Below are positions 1 to 8,924 of a stretch of DNA of 14,365 bases, one piece after another (the stretch's first letter is position 1; the number at the start of each line of letters is the position of its first letter). Position numbers and translations under genes: made by a program. This stretch comes from Phoronis ovalis. Its lineage: Eukaryota > Phoronida > Phoronidae. Below the pieces are notes generated by a model. That model did no database searches. It worked only from the letters and a program-made list of their open reading frames with translations, and was not told where the DNA came from. The stretch covers positions 1 to 14,365 of the forward strand of contig JAOXYB010032731.1 in the NCBI GenBank assembly GCA_028565635.1, written 5' to 3'.

Positions 1-800
1 CCGGTGAATATGTTATTGTATTGATTTTAATGTAAAATAGTTATCGCACCGGTACCTGACCTACGGCTTTCCATACTTTTGAGCAGCGCAGACGATCAGT
101 GTTACTAATGCTCTTTATTAGACGAAACTATACACGGACGTTCGTAATTTTTTTAATCGTAGAGTGATTATGCCGATTTTGTTACTATAATTAGATTAAT
201 CTGCAAATAATGGGTGTTATCCCTTGCATTTCTTTCATGTACAATAAACTCTTCCATTTTCTAATTACAATCTCATTAAAGATAATTATTTCTACATCAA
301 GTACAAGGTGGTTACCCACATTTATAAACAGGCCTAGGTCTTTATTGTGTATTTGGTTTCATTCGCTAAACAGTTGCTTGCCAAAATTATGTTGTCAAAA
401 ATGCCATCTGTTAACTGCATTATATCCGCAGTGGTATCAAAGGTACAACTTATCTGGCAGTCCGCCTGATAGTATATTGGAATGTGCAAATAAGATTTCC
501 CTGTATTCCTTGAGCAGGTATTAAAATTCTGTTTCCCAGATATACTTTTTAGAATGCAGTTCTTCATACTTTGTGTTTAAATGTGCATGTTTGGTGTTCA
601 TACAGTATAAGGTAATCCTGGAATATCTAGTATTTGAAAATACTACGAGTGACTGTCTTTTTTTAAAGACCTTTCTGGTTTAGCTCTAAGTTATCTTAAA
701 ATATTTTCCTGGAATCTCCAAACCAAAAATAATAAATACCAGTGGAAATTAAGTTAAAAAACTTACCTTGAAGGATTATTTATTCTTTACGCAATGACAG
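1..800. other. AT-rich non-coding stretch, nothing assignable
   Basis: No gene is recognised here. Short open frames exist on both strands (about 100 codons on + near 210-524, 77 codons on - near 334-567). They overlap, have unremarkable composition and show no motif I know. The stretch may be intergenic, or may hold untranslated or small upstream exons of the deaminase gene that follows. It lacks clear promoter motifs, repeats or RNA folds. Confidence 0.5.
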
Positions 801-877
801 GTCCACTTCCGCGTTCCATAGTATTTACCAGATTCCCCTAGCGGGCTTGTAGTAAATCCTAGGGTACATGGCGTTCC

Positions 878-1114
878 CTGATTGGATCTCACAGCGGCTA
901 ATAAGATGTATTAAGGTCCCCAGTTCCCACACTCTGATTAGGTAACAGGCATTGATCTGACTTGCCCAAATAAGGATTGACATGTCATTCCTTATTAAGA
1001 CTTGCCGAAATAAGGAATGACATGTCATTCCTTATTTGGGAAAGTGGATACTGATTGGCTGGGCATTGTTTACATTGCGTGAATGGAGTTCAAACAACTG
1101 ATGAGCTGAGTAAG
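878..1114 (+). promoter_or_regulatory. Possible promoter / 5'-leader region of the deaminase gene
   Basis: This is less AT-rich than its surroundings. Two ATTGG motifs (reverse CCAAT boxes) occur in a CTGATTGG context at 881-885 and 1054-1058, on either side of the tandem palindromes at 960-1039. Just downstream are splice-donor-like sites (CTGA/GTAAGG at 1110, or AAG/GTATTT at 1115). A short ATG frame at 1083 stops after eight codons, so an exon here would be non-coding. No TATA box or initiator is clear. The promoter reading is inference from position and CCAAT motifs only. Confidence 0.25.
960..1039. repeat. Tandem pair of 40-bp palindromic units
   Basis: Units 960-999 and 1000-1039 match at about 36 of 40 positions, and both begin ACTTGCC. 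The second contains a perfect 30-bp palindrome with no loop at 1008-1037, with core GGAATGACATGTCATTCC. The first copy is the same palindrome with a central mismatch (GGATTGAC against GTCATTCC) and a diverged last few bases. The DNA could extrude as a cruciform, bind a dimeric factor, or be a duplicated mini inverted-repeat insertion. It lies between two CCAAT-type motifs upstream of the deaminase exon. Confidence 0.9.
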
Positions 1115-1474
1115 GTATTTCCTTCTAATGTGACGTCATTATTAATAATATTTATTGACGAACAGAATATATTACATCTGTATGGAAGCAAGCCAAATAT
1201 ACTGATTAATTATATTTCTTTAACGAAGTATTTGCATTGATAATTCTTATTAAGGGCACTATACTCCATATCTTTTGCGGAATATTAGTGAAATGCACAA
1301 ATCAAATAAAGGAAACATTACAAAAAATATTTTAATTGCTAAATGAGATTAAGCAATGTTGACCTGGTCTGCAAAATTTCCCACGTGGGCGTTCGTACTG
1401 GTTTAAACTAGTTTTAGCTAGCAAGCTATATAATGTATGAAACTGAAAACATAAACTGGTCCTGCCCGAAACAG

Positions 1475-2268
1475 ACCCGACTAACCACAACATACAGCGC
1501 ATACTAGAAATTATCGGTAAAGAATTTGAAAAAATTGAAAATGAACAATTAGAGGCATGGAAATTAAGAATTGCCAATGCAATAAAAGTAACCTACAAAA
1601 AAAAAAAAATAATAGAAACACCTGTGTACGATAAATATGTGAGAAAACAGGTTAAAAAAATTCGCATGGGTGCTGTAGCTGGCATTTTATCTGACTCTGA
1701 AATACAACAAGTGGCTAACAGCACCTGTCCTGGTGAAGAAATAAGGCGCATTTTGGGCGACAACTACAATGGCGGAAGAATTCGATTTCTGAACAACTGC
1801 AACGTTACTCAAACAAGCTTTAGCAAAGGTGATCACCAAGAAAAACAGCTAATAGATACATTCTTTAAAGAAATGAAAGATTGCTTTGAAGATAAGTATC
1901 CGTCATCAGATAAAGGAGTTATAATATTGTACACTTACTACATACCATGTTATGAATGTGGATGGCCCACGGAACCGATGAAATACAGTTGTTCAAAGCT
2001 ACTTGCAAATTACGTAAACGAAAATCAGCATAATTCAGAAAAATATTCCGACTTTTATGTTTTCTTCTCAGAAGTCTACCGAGGTCACAGTGAAAGCAAA
2101 AATTTAAGTTATGGAACAAATGAAGTTGAAGCAAAAAAAGTAATGCTCGAAGCTGGAATACAGCTGGCTAAGATATCACGTAATGATAATGAGGGTATTA
2201 CCTGGATGAAGCAGTCTGACGGAGCAGTCCAACACAAACTTGAAGAATCTGTTACTGAAGATCTGTGA
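1475..2268 (+). CDS. AID/APOBEC-like zinc-dependent deaminase-fold protein, 3' terminal coding exon (5' incomplete)
   Basis: The frame is open from 1447 to the TGA at 2266-2268. The start given assumes an acceptor CAG at 1472-1474. The first internal ATG is at 1666 and would give 200 aa. The metal site reads H-Q-E (His codon 1834-1836, Glu as proton shuttle) and P-C-Y-E-C (Cys codons 1948-1950 and 1957-1959), the HxE...PCxxC signature of cytidine deaminases. Order after that: strand VIILYTYYI leading into PCYEC, helix SCSKLLANYV, strand SDFYVFFSEVY, then helix KKVMLEAGIQLAKI, which resembles the AID/APOBEC segment before its last strands. HxE and PCxxC are 34 residues apart, slightly longer than in AID, and YYI replaces the SWS before PC. 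The N-terminal part (1475-1670) is a charged, helical region. No signal peptide is visible. A 13-A run at 1597-1609 codes for lysines and is a possible frame-error site. Known: this fold deaminates cytosine in nucleic acids or nucleotides. The substrate here is unknown. A toxin-derived deaminase family is the alternative. Confidence 0.68.
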
Positions 2269-2380
2269 AGGTTACACATATGCATGATCTTTCTACGCAA
2301 TTCTAATTTTCTTTTCGTTTACTGCAGATGAGAAGATAGTATATGTCACATAACTTAGTATGTAACTATTCATTATCTGT

Positions 2381-2757
2381 CTCGTACTCCCTGGGGGGTA
2401 CTCTTGGTTTTTTGAATACGGGGATGTGCCGCGGAACCCAATCCAAAATTGTAGCTTGCGGTAGCAAACCCAATCCAAATTTTTTGAAATATAATGGTAG
2501 CAATCCAAATTTTGCGAAATATAAGGGTAACAATCCAAAATTTTTAAATATTTGAGTAGCAATCCATTTTTACGCAAACTGACTGATACAAACCAAATTC
2601 CCAAAATCGTTTTATGGATACAAACCTAAAATTAATCCAAATTATCTGCTGTAACTGAAGCAGCGGGTAAGAAATATACAATCCAAATCCAAAATTTTCA
2701 ACTGGGCTGCACACCCCCATCAAAAAGTACCTCAAGTACCCCCCGGGCTCGTACTCC
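2381..2757. mobile_element. Non-autonomous inverted-repeat element A (about 357 bp) with target duplication
   Basis: The 10-bp direct repeat CTCGTACTCC flanks it on both sides (2381-2390 and 2748-2757), giving an 8-10 bp target duplication. The ends are inverted: the left reads CTGGGGGGTACTC...GGGGATGTGC, and the right, read backwards, CCCGGGGGGTACTT...GGGGGTGTGC. Inside are several degenerate copies of a CAATCCAAA motif spaced roughly 30 bp apart. There is no coding capacity. It probably depends on a transposase elsewhere; an 8-bp duplication would suit hAT, but the superfamily is not proven. It sits about 120 bp after the deaminase stop, so it may be part of that gene's 3' UTR. Confidence 0.8.
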
Positions 2758-2798
2758 TCGACTTGCATGAGCTACTACTAGGATGTATTTGGCAGATA

Positions 2799-2804
2799 AA
2801 TAAA
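2799..2804 (+). terminator. Candidate polyadenylation signal, proximal (AATAAA)
   Basis: This is the first AATAAA downstream of the deaminase stop, about 530 bp away and just past inverted-repeat element A. It is followed by CTGTGTACT. It is weaker in context than the distal signal near 3467. Confidence 0.3.
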
Positions 2805-3466
2805 CTGTGTACTAATATTATAATGATGCTTTATTTTCAAAATATAGTTTAGTGTAGGATTTAACATTAATTTTGGAAAATGTTTTCGGGGCATATGAGA
2901 AGGTGAGATACGTTGGTTGACCTTCACTTACGGATGCGGGCTAGGGTGCACCGTATTTCAAAGTTAGTGTTTTAGATTAGTATGATACTATGAGGTGGCA
3001 TTGCTTTCTAGTTAGAAAAATAACTATTATTTCTGTAGAGCGAAGCTTGGGACTATATTGTAGATAAGCCTTTAGATAAACATGCTTTTGTAAATAATAT
3101 TCTATATAGTTACTGTTTGTATGCCCATAATCTATAATTATATTAATATGCATTTAATTTTAATTGTCTTTTAGTACAGTACGCATAATTTTATTTCTGT
3201 ATCACTGTAGTTTTTAGTATGAAGCCTTACCATTCAGTGCTTACTGATAAAACTTGAAAACGTGAAATTGTGATTATATTGAATCTTATACTTTTATAAA
3301 GTACCAATTATTTGCATTATTTTTGAAAATTTATTGTCATTTAAACAAGCGTGCAACAATTTCAATATGCAAGTGTATTTTATAGAATCATATCATTTCA
3401 TAGTATGTCAACAGTTTAATTTTGAAAACTACTGTATCTTTTATGCATTAAAGTATTCAAGTATTC

Positions 3467-3472
3467 AATAAA
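3467..3472 (+). terminator. Candidate polyadenylation signal, distal (AATAAA with GT-rich downstream element)
   Basis: AATAAA is followed within 20-60 bp by a strongly T/GT-rich stretch (TTTTGTTGTTATT, then TTGTGTCTGTATG), the classic layout of an animal cleavage site. If used by the deaminase gene, its 3' UTR would be about 1.2 kb and would contain element A. Confidence 0.4.
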
Positions 3473-3552
3473 AACATTATTTCACACCAAGTACTTTTGT
3501 TGTTATTCTTTTCATTGTGTCTGTATGTTTTGGTAAAAAAAATAAATTTAAA

Positions 3553-3592
3553 ATGCCTACCTACCTATCTACCTACATATACCTACCCTATT
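3553..3592. repeat. Imperfect CCTA/TACC microsatellite
   Basis: A run of interrupted TACC units (TACCTACCTATCTACCTACA then TACCTACCC) forms a short simple repeat. It has no coding meaning. Confidence 0.8.
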
Positions 3593-3914
3593 TTATTCAC
3601 ACCGTTACTAGAAACACGCAAATTTTATTTTTGGCCTTACGCAAGTATTTAGGTCCTGACGAACAATTTGACGTACAATTTGGGCAGCTTACGAAAATTA
3701 GAATATTGGATTAAAATCATAAAGCCTCAGAATGTAATGAGTAACACTGATTTGGGATTGCTTATAATTGTATGTTGCAGGAAGTTAAAACAAACTAGAG
3801 TACAGCAACTTGACACTTTTCTGTAAAACATGCAGATGGCAGGAACACAAGAACAACTTGCCAATGCGTGAATGCATATTAGAGTGCCTATTTTGATCTT
3901 AATGTCAAAAGGTC
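3593..3914. other. AT-rich non-coding stretch
   Basis: No gene, known repeat or structured RNA is recognised here. The only open frame (65 codons, 3517-3714 +) starts in the preceding simple repeat and looks like chance. Confidence 0.4.
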
Positions 3915-3966
3915 ATTTAAATATAGGATATAACTTTCTAAGAGTTTTATATATCCTAGTTTAAAT
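3915..3966. mobile_element. Ultra-short palindromic insertion-like unit, copy 1
   Basis: A 35-bp core (3924-3958) starts TAGGATATA and ends TATATCCTA, so its ends are 9-bp inverted repeats. It is flanked by ATTTAAAT (3915-3922) and GTTTAAAT (3959-3966), 7 of 8 identical and suggestive of an 8-bp target duplication. Nineteen bases (3941-3959) match exactly, in reverse complement, 9770-9788 in copy 2. The flanking 8-mers differ between copies, which supports insertion. Each is nearly self-complementary, however, so a simple longer hairpin is also possible. Confidence 0.55.
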
Positions 3967-4510
3967 TTTGTATTTTAAGTGCTGGTAAAAATTGCAAATG
4001 GTTAAAAAGTTTATATTATGTTATGTAATTACGATGGTTTCTAAAGATAAGAATGAGTTAAAATGTTACGACTTTTTAAGATGGGCATAATATCAATGGT
4101 TCCCCCCAGAGGGATAGTCAGGCTTCCGGATGTATAGGGATTAATACTTTATCAGAAAATGTCTTTTAAAAAGCTTTAAGCTTTAATTTTGCACACATTT
4201 TGTTGGTTATGAAGACTACGAAAACAATGTGAAAAATATAGTAAAATTACCTTATCAAGGGACACCATGTTAATAAAGGTATAAATTTTCCTCAACAAAC
4301 TTTAGGTTACAGTTTTGAAAAATAATACAACAAGTGCACAATTAATTTTTTCCTCCACTTCAATGGTAATAAATGTTTTATAATATCTTGCCTAACGTTC
4401 CAATAAATTTTTTCCAGTGACAAGTCTAAATAATTATGTCTCTAGCCTATAATTAATTTTTCGTGCTGGCATGCCTAATAAACTTTTTCTCTATTATAAT
4501 AGTACATTGT
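3967..4510. other. AT-rich stretch with weak decayed repeats
   Basis: No coding region is seen. Between about 4310 and 4495 a motif resembling AATAAATTTTTTCC recurs three or four times in diverged form (for example CAATAAATTTTTTCC and TAATAAACTTTTTCTC), perhaps an old tandem array. Confidence 0.35.
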
Positions 4511-4543
4511 AGGTCACCTGGTTGACCTTGCATTGACCTTGCC
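4511..4543. promoter_or_regulatory. Cluster of nuclear-receptor-type half-sites
   Basis: Within 33 bp are AGGTCA (4511-4516), TGACCT six bases later (4523-4528, an inverted pair) and a second TGACCTTG. The last two lie in an 11-bp tandem duplication (TTGACCTTGCA at 4522-4532, TTGACCTTGCC at 4533-4543). Reversed, CAAGGTCA is the monomer site of the SF-1/ERR class. No gene nearby makes this functional; chance is possible. Confidence 0.3.
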
Positions 4544-4717
4544 CTAGCACTTTGCAGGATTCCCCTCCACTAAAGAATCCCATCATTTTTTGATAAAGTT
4601 TTCAAGAGAGATTTTAAGCAAAACTGCATTCATTTTAAGTAAAAGTGATCAACACGGCAACCTCAAAGAAGAAGGGAGTAAAAAGTAAATATAATACACT
4701 GAGCACATTTTTCAGGA

Positions 4718-4783
4718 GTATCATTGTGGCTTGGGAATGGTGAAACTAGAGGTATCGTGGCTTGGAAATGGTGCAGTTAGGTC
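4718..4783. repeat. Imperfect tandem duplication, about 33 bp
   Basis: Two adjacent copies share the core GTGGCTTGGRAATGGTG (first copy about 4718-4751, second about 4752-4783), with a few indels between them. No coding frame runs through it. Confidence 0.65.
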
Positions 4784-5052
4784 ATACGGCTGTAATATGT
4801 AACAGAAACATGTCTATTGAGACTTAAGTGAATAAAACTGTCATCAAGAAAATGTAAACAAATCGAAGGAAAGAGTCTGACTGATACAAAAATAAAGTTA
4901 TATATACCTTCAATCATACAGTTATGTACATTAAAAATGTAAGTCACAACAAAAAACTGGAAAACACATCAACATACATTAATGAAGAACCTATATACTT
5001 ACAAAAATTATAAAGACTGTTTTTGAGTTGAAAAAATTTAAAGGTTGAATGC

Positions 5053-5772
5053 ATTTTTTTTTAAATTTTTATTTCATCTCATAGATTAATTACATTTCAT
5101 ATTAAGTACAGTATTTTACAATATTTGTGTAACTTTAATTTTACTAATTAAATTGTTTGAAGCTCTTAACCACAGTTAAATAAGCAAGTTGGTAAATGTA
5201 GACCATGTTTCTATAAATTCATTCAAGTTATTGTTCAATCATGCATAGTTCTCTTTCGATATCATACTGTTTATTTATTGTTGATAATAGTCCATTTAGT
5301 GACAATTTTTTTTAACATCTTTGAACGTAAATGTATTTGCTTGGCCATAATAAAAGAGTGTTTAGAGCTACTGACTGACTGTTGTTGTCTAGAACTCCTA
5401 GCATCATATTTTTCGCAGTTAAATTTACTCTTCTGTTACACTCCACAAACATCATATTACATAAGTCTTTAATACGTACGTTGTTTGACCATAGTACATT
5501 CATAAAATAAGTGCAATGTGGTCTCATCCACCAAGCCACAGAAGCAACAGTCTGGATCAGTTTTAATTTTCATTTTGTAAAGTGTTTTGTTAGTTACTAT
5601 TCATTATATTATGCATGGTTGATTCTGAACTGAAACCGTCACCGTAGCCTGCTGTCTGATAACACAGAGTATACAAGTCTAAACATGTTTTCCCATTCTT
5701 CAGAAGTTATATCAAAAGTCTCATTTCGTGCTTTTGCCCTGTTGACATTTGTTCTTTTTGTGTATAGAATAG
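5053..5772 (-). pseudogene. LINE ORF2 3' fragment (C-terminal zinc-knuckle domain and 3' end), decayed
   Basis: Read on the minus strand from 5772, pieces in shifting frames give WENMFRLVYSVLSDSRLR, then a TGA where Trp is expected, RFQFRINH, KMKIKTDPDCCFC, DETTLHLFYEC and, further on, LCNMMFVECNRRVNLTAKN, KYIYVQRC and NEFIETWSTFTNLLI ending at TAA 5176-5178. The CxxC...ETxxHLFxxC pattern is the zf-RVT zinc-binding tail found after reverse transcriptase in L1/Tx1-type non-LTR retrotransposons. A short 3' UTR follows, with AATAAA on the minus strand (5068-5073) and an A-rich tail near 5053-5070. Several stops and frameshifts mean it is dead. The rest of the domain continues at 9496-10390 beyond an inserted 3.7-kb element. 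Confidence 0.82.
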
Positions 5773-6409
5773 CAGGGGCGTAGCTACCGCAAGGCAAAAA
5801 GGCCCGGACCTGCACATAATTTTCAAGTAAACTTTTTGCGTTTAACTGTTTTAAAACTCATCAGACGGTGCAGAAAAGCATCATATCATATATTTTGGTT
5901 GGCGTCTACGAAAATCCGACTTGCAGCACACAGGAAGATACCACCCTACTCAGATATAGCAGAATCAGATAAAGGAACTTGTCAGGAATTACCACTTGGG
6001 GAATTGGTGAATTTCAGAAACACAGTGGAAAAAAATCAATCCCCCCCTAGGACTTGGGAAAAAAATTGCGGCTACCCCTTAGACTATGCATACAAATTAT
6101 GACCCCCTCCCAGAAATTTGAGTTAGGGGACCTTTCAGTCTGAGTAAATCCATCCGTTAGTGTTTCGTACCTTCTCAAATAATGTCTGGGCTTAACCATA
6201 GTCAGTTTTTGTTTATTATTGTCTCGAAAAGCAGAAGAACGATAATCCCTTTATTTCTATATAAAGTGTCACAATAATACCAATAATAGGTATAACAGTG
6301 GACTAAGCGGGTAGGGGGTCGATCACACACACATGCTGTGCCGCCAAAGTTTATCTATAGTCACTATATATGTGCCGTCCAATAGGCCTCCCGTTTTTCA
6401 GCTACCGCA

Positions 6410-6690
6410 TTTACCACAGGGTATGTTTTTCACGCTTCTCAAAGCTTTATTTACCACAGGGTATATTTTTCTTGTTGGATATTTACCACAAGTTTTATAT
6501 TCAAAAAATATTCGTTTACCACAGGGTGCATTTCTTGGAAAACGCATGTATACGACAGGTATAAGCAGTGAGTTTCGATTAATTTATGCGCTCAGAAAGA
6601 TTAAGAATAACTTTCACTAAAGTGTACAAATTTACCAGGGGTTATTTTAGGTTTGCTGGGCCTTTTTTCTTCCCATTTATTTACCGGGTT
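6410..6690. repeat. Decayed tandem repeat with TTTACCACAGGGTAT motif
   Basis: The motif TTTACCACAGGGTAT or a close variant recurs near 6410, 6450, 6482 and 6514, about 32-40 bp apart. More decayed forms (TTTACCAGGGG near 6630, TTTACCGGG near 6680) follow. An open frame of about 95 codons runs over it on +, but this is explained by the repeat and not by protein features. Confidence 0.75.
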
Positions 6691-8838
6691 TATAAATAAA
6701 ACATTCTTATTTATTCTTGTGGATTTTAGTAACGAAATGTAATATTTTTCCGTTATTATATTATCTGTAGTTTTTACAGCTTAACATAACTTGTAATGTA
6801 TTCGAAGCATCGGTTTTGCAAGAAAACACTTAGAACAGTAACGACTCCTTGGAATAAAGTTAAACAAACAATATTCTACTACTCAAATGCTTATTTAATG
6901 CTTTGAATTAACACGACAAACACTCCATTCGTATTAAATTATCTTTTATATACAATGTAAGATAACATCAGTTCAACTTCATTGTCATTAATATGGTATG
7001 AAAATAATATTTTAAACAAACCACACTAAAATAAATAAAACATATTAAAAGTATATACACGACGAAATTGAGTGTATTGAATTATCATATTACATGACAA
7101 ATGTCGACTCAAATTCATGTCGTATGTTCATTGTTATGATTCTGTGTGTTCTTTATGCATGTAAAAGAACGGCTTTTTATACTCACGAAAAAGAACTTAC
7201 GGCCTGATTAAAAAATAGTGTATTTTGTCCAACATATTGGTAACAGCGGTTAAGTAAACATATTAAATGGCAGTCATTGAATTCTAGATTGAAATCCTGA
7301 GACCGTAAATTAAAGTTTATGATTTCATTAATTTAGGTGGTGGTGAAATTTTATGCAAGATATTTTTTTTAATTCTGTAATGTATGTACCAATTTAAAAC
7401 TAAGTCAAATCTAGCTTTGAAGATCTTTTATATACATTCAATTTAATCTGTTGATTTCACGTCTTAACATAATTTTTAATCAATCCCTACCTTATGACTA
7501 GATTATAAAAGCCAGATTTTCACTGGCTCCCGCCAGAATATATTTTTAATATTTTGACAAAGTTTATCTCGAAAAAACGGGAGAGTTTAGCTCCAGCCCA
7601 TGAGATTTTTTTGACATTGATAAAGTTAATTAAATATTACCATTATAGTTTTTCATTGCAAATTTATAATGCTGTTGTTATAAGACATGATTCTATATAT
7701 TATATATTATATGACTAAAAGGTCACAAGTTAGCAAAGAACCAAAATTGCGACCAATATCCAGCTGATTTGTTTTGAAAAGCCTAATGAATGAAATAACA
7801 AGTATCATTGCGTGTTAAATAGAATCATTTATTATATAGGTGTGAACTTAAGGGTCTAAGTGTTTATAGTTACTTGTAAATAAATGTATTGTATTATCTG
7901 GCATTATTCAAATAGACATACCTTCTCGTGCCTGCAAATATTAGACTGGTCCATGCATGAAATGCAAAATGCTAAATGCTTTCAGACTTAAGCTGACTCA
8001 TTAATTAGACAGAATCTGTAGCCCAAATTCAGTTAATTATACAAAAACATTCGCGGGACTTTGTGGAATGGTTGTCTCCACTTTTTTTATCGTCTTGACA
8101 CCAGTGACATTAATAATATATACTGCCTTGATGTATTCAGGAGATGTACATATATGTTATACAAAACACTTGGAATGCAAAGTCATCACATTACAGTGTT
8201 ATTTTTTGTTATCAGGCATGGTAGTATGTTATTTAAAAAATGTATTATTTATTCATTACATGCCTGGTAGTATGTATTAAAGTGGGGTCCTGGGGCACTC
8301 TCCCAGGGGTAAATTATGAAATTTAGAGCACACATTATAGCTTCTGGTGCATTTTAGAGACATTTTTAAGATCTGATTTGAAAAAGAAATGTCAACTACA
8401 ATTGTGGTTCAGAAAATAAAAGAAAACACTACTATTGTAAACAGGCCTCTATGTTAAGTTATTGAACTTGTTAAAACACGACATATTTATTTATTAAAAT
8501 AGGATGATAATTAACATTAATATTTGAAGTCTAATTTGTTCTACTTTACTCTTATGAATAATAACTGTTCAAGAGACTTCAGTTTATGGCGAAGGCTAAA
8601 ATAAAAATGCATCCTCTTTAGCATGCAGCCCAAAATAAAAATGTTACCTCTCATTGTCCTAGCTGCCCAAAAATTAATTCTGGCCTGTATGTAAAATGTA
8701 TGAAGCTAACATATACTACCCAGATGTGCAATGAAATTAATTGATTGTAACATTTATAAGCCCGATGGTCCGGCGAGGTCGAAAGAAGCTGAACTGTAAA
8801 TGCCTAAATGGTGTTATGTGGGACATTTTTTAGCTCTT

Positions 8839-8924
8839 CCTTGCACAAAAAATTGCAATCTCTTTTTGCCTTGCACAAAAAATTGTAACCCCCTTTTGCT
8901 CTGCACAAAATATCGCACCCCCTG
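8839..8924. repeat. Minisatellite with 30-bp unit, about 2.9 copies
   Basis: Units at 8839-8868, 8869-8898 and 8899-8924 share CYTTGCACAAAAAATTG-type heads followed by a C/T-rich part. The first two match closely; the third has diverged and is shorter. It lies inside the 3.7-kb inverted-repeat element. Confidence 0.85.

Noticed and set aside
210-567. Overlapping open frames of 104 codons (+) and 77 codons (-) as possible genes
   Set aside because: They overlap on opposite strands, show no motif, and no splice or homology pattern supports either.
825-1028. Minus-strand 67-codon frame
   Set aside because: It is a by-product of the tandem palindromes; repeated residues such as MTCHSLFR and NDMSIL come from the repeat itself.
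1332-1577. Minus-strand 81-codon frame opposite the deaminase 5' part
   Set aside because: The plus strand there reads a plausible continuation of the deaminase protein; the minus frame has no motif.
6333-6620. 95-codon frame with recurring LPQG residues as a repeat protein
   Set aside because: The repeats are explained by a decayed DNA tandem repeat (TTTACCACAGGG) that is read in more than one frame and continues outside the frame.
8281-8312. CCTGGGG...CCCAGG hairpin as the end of another inverted-repeat element
   Set aside because: The stem is only 6-7 bp with no matching partner end or flanking duplication found.
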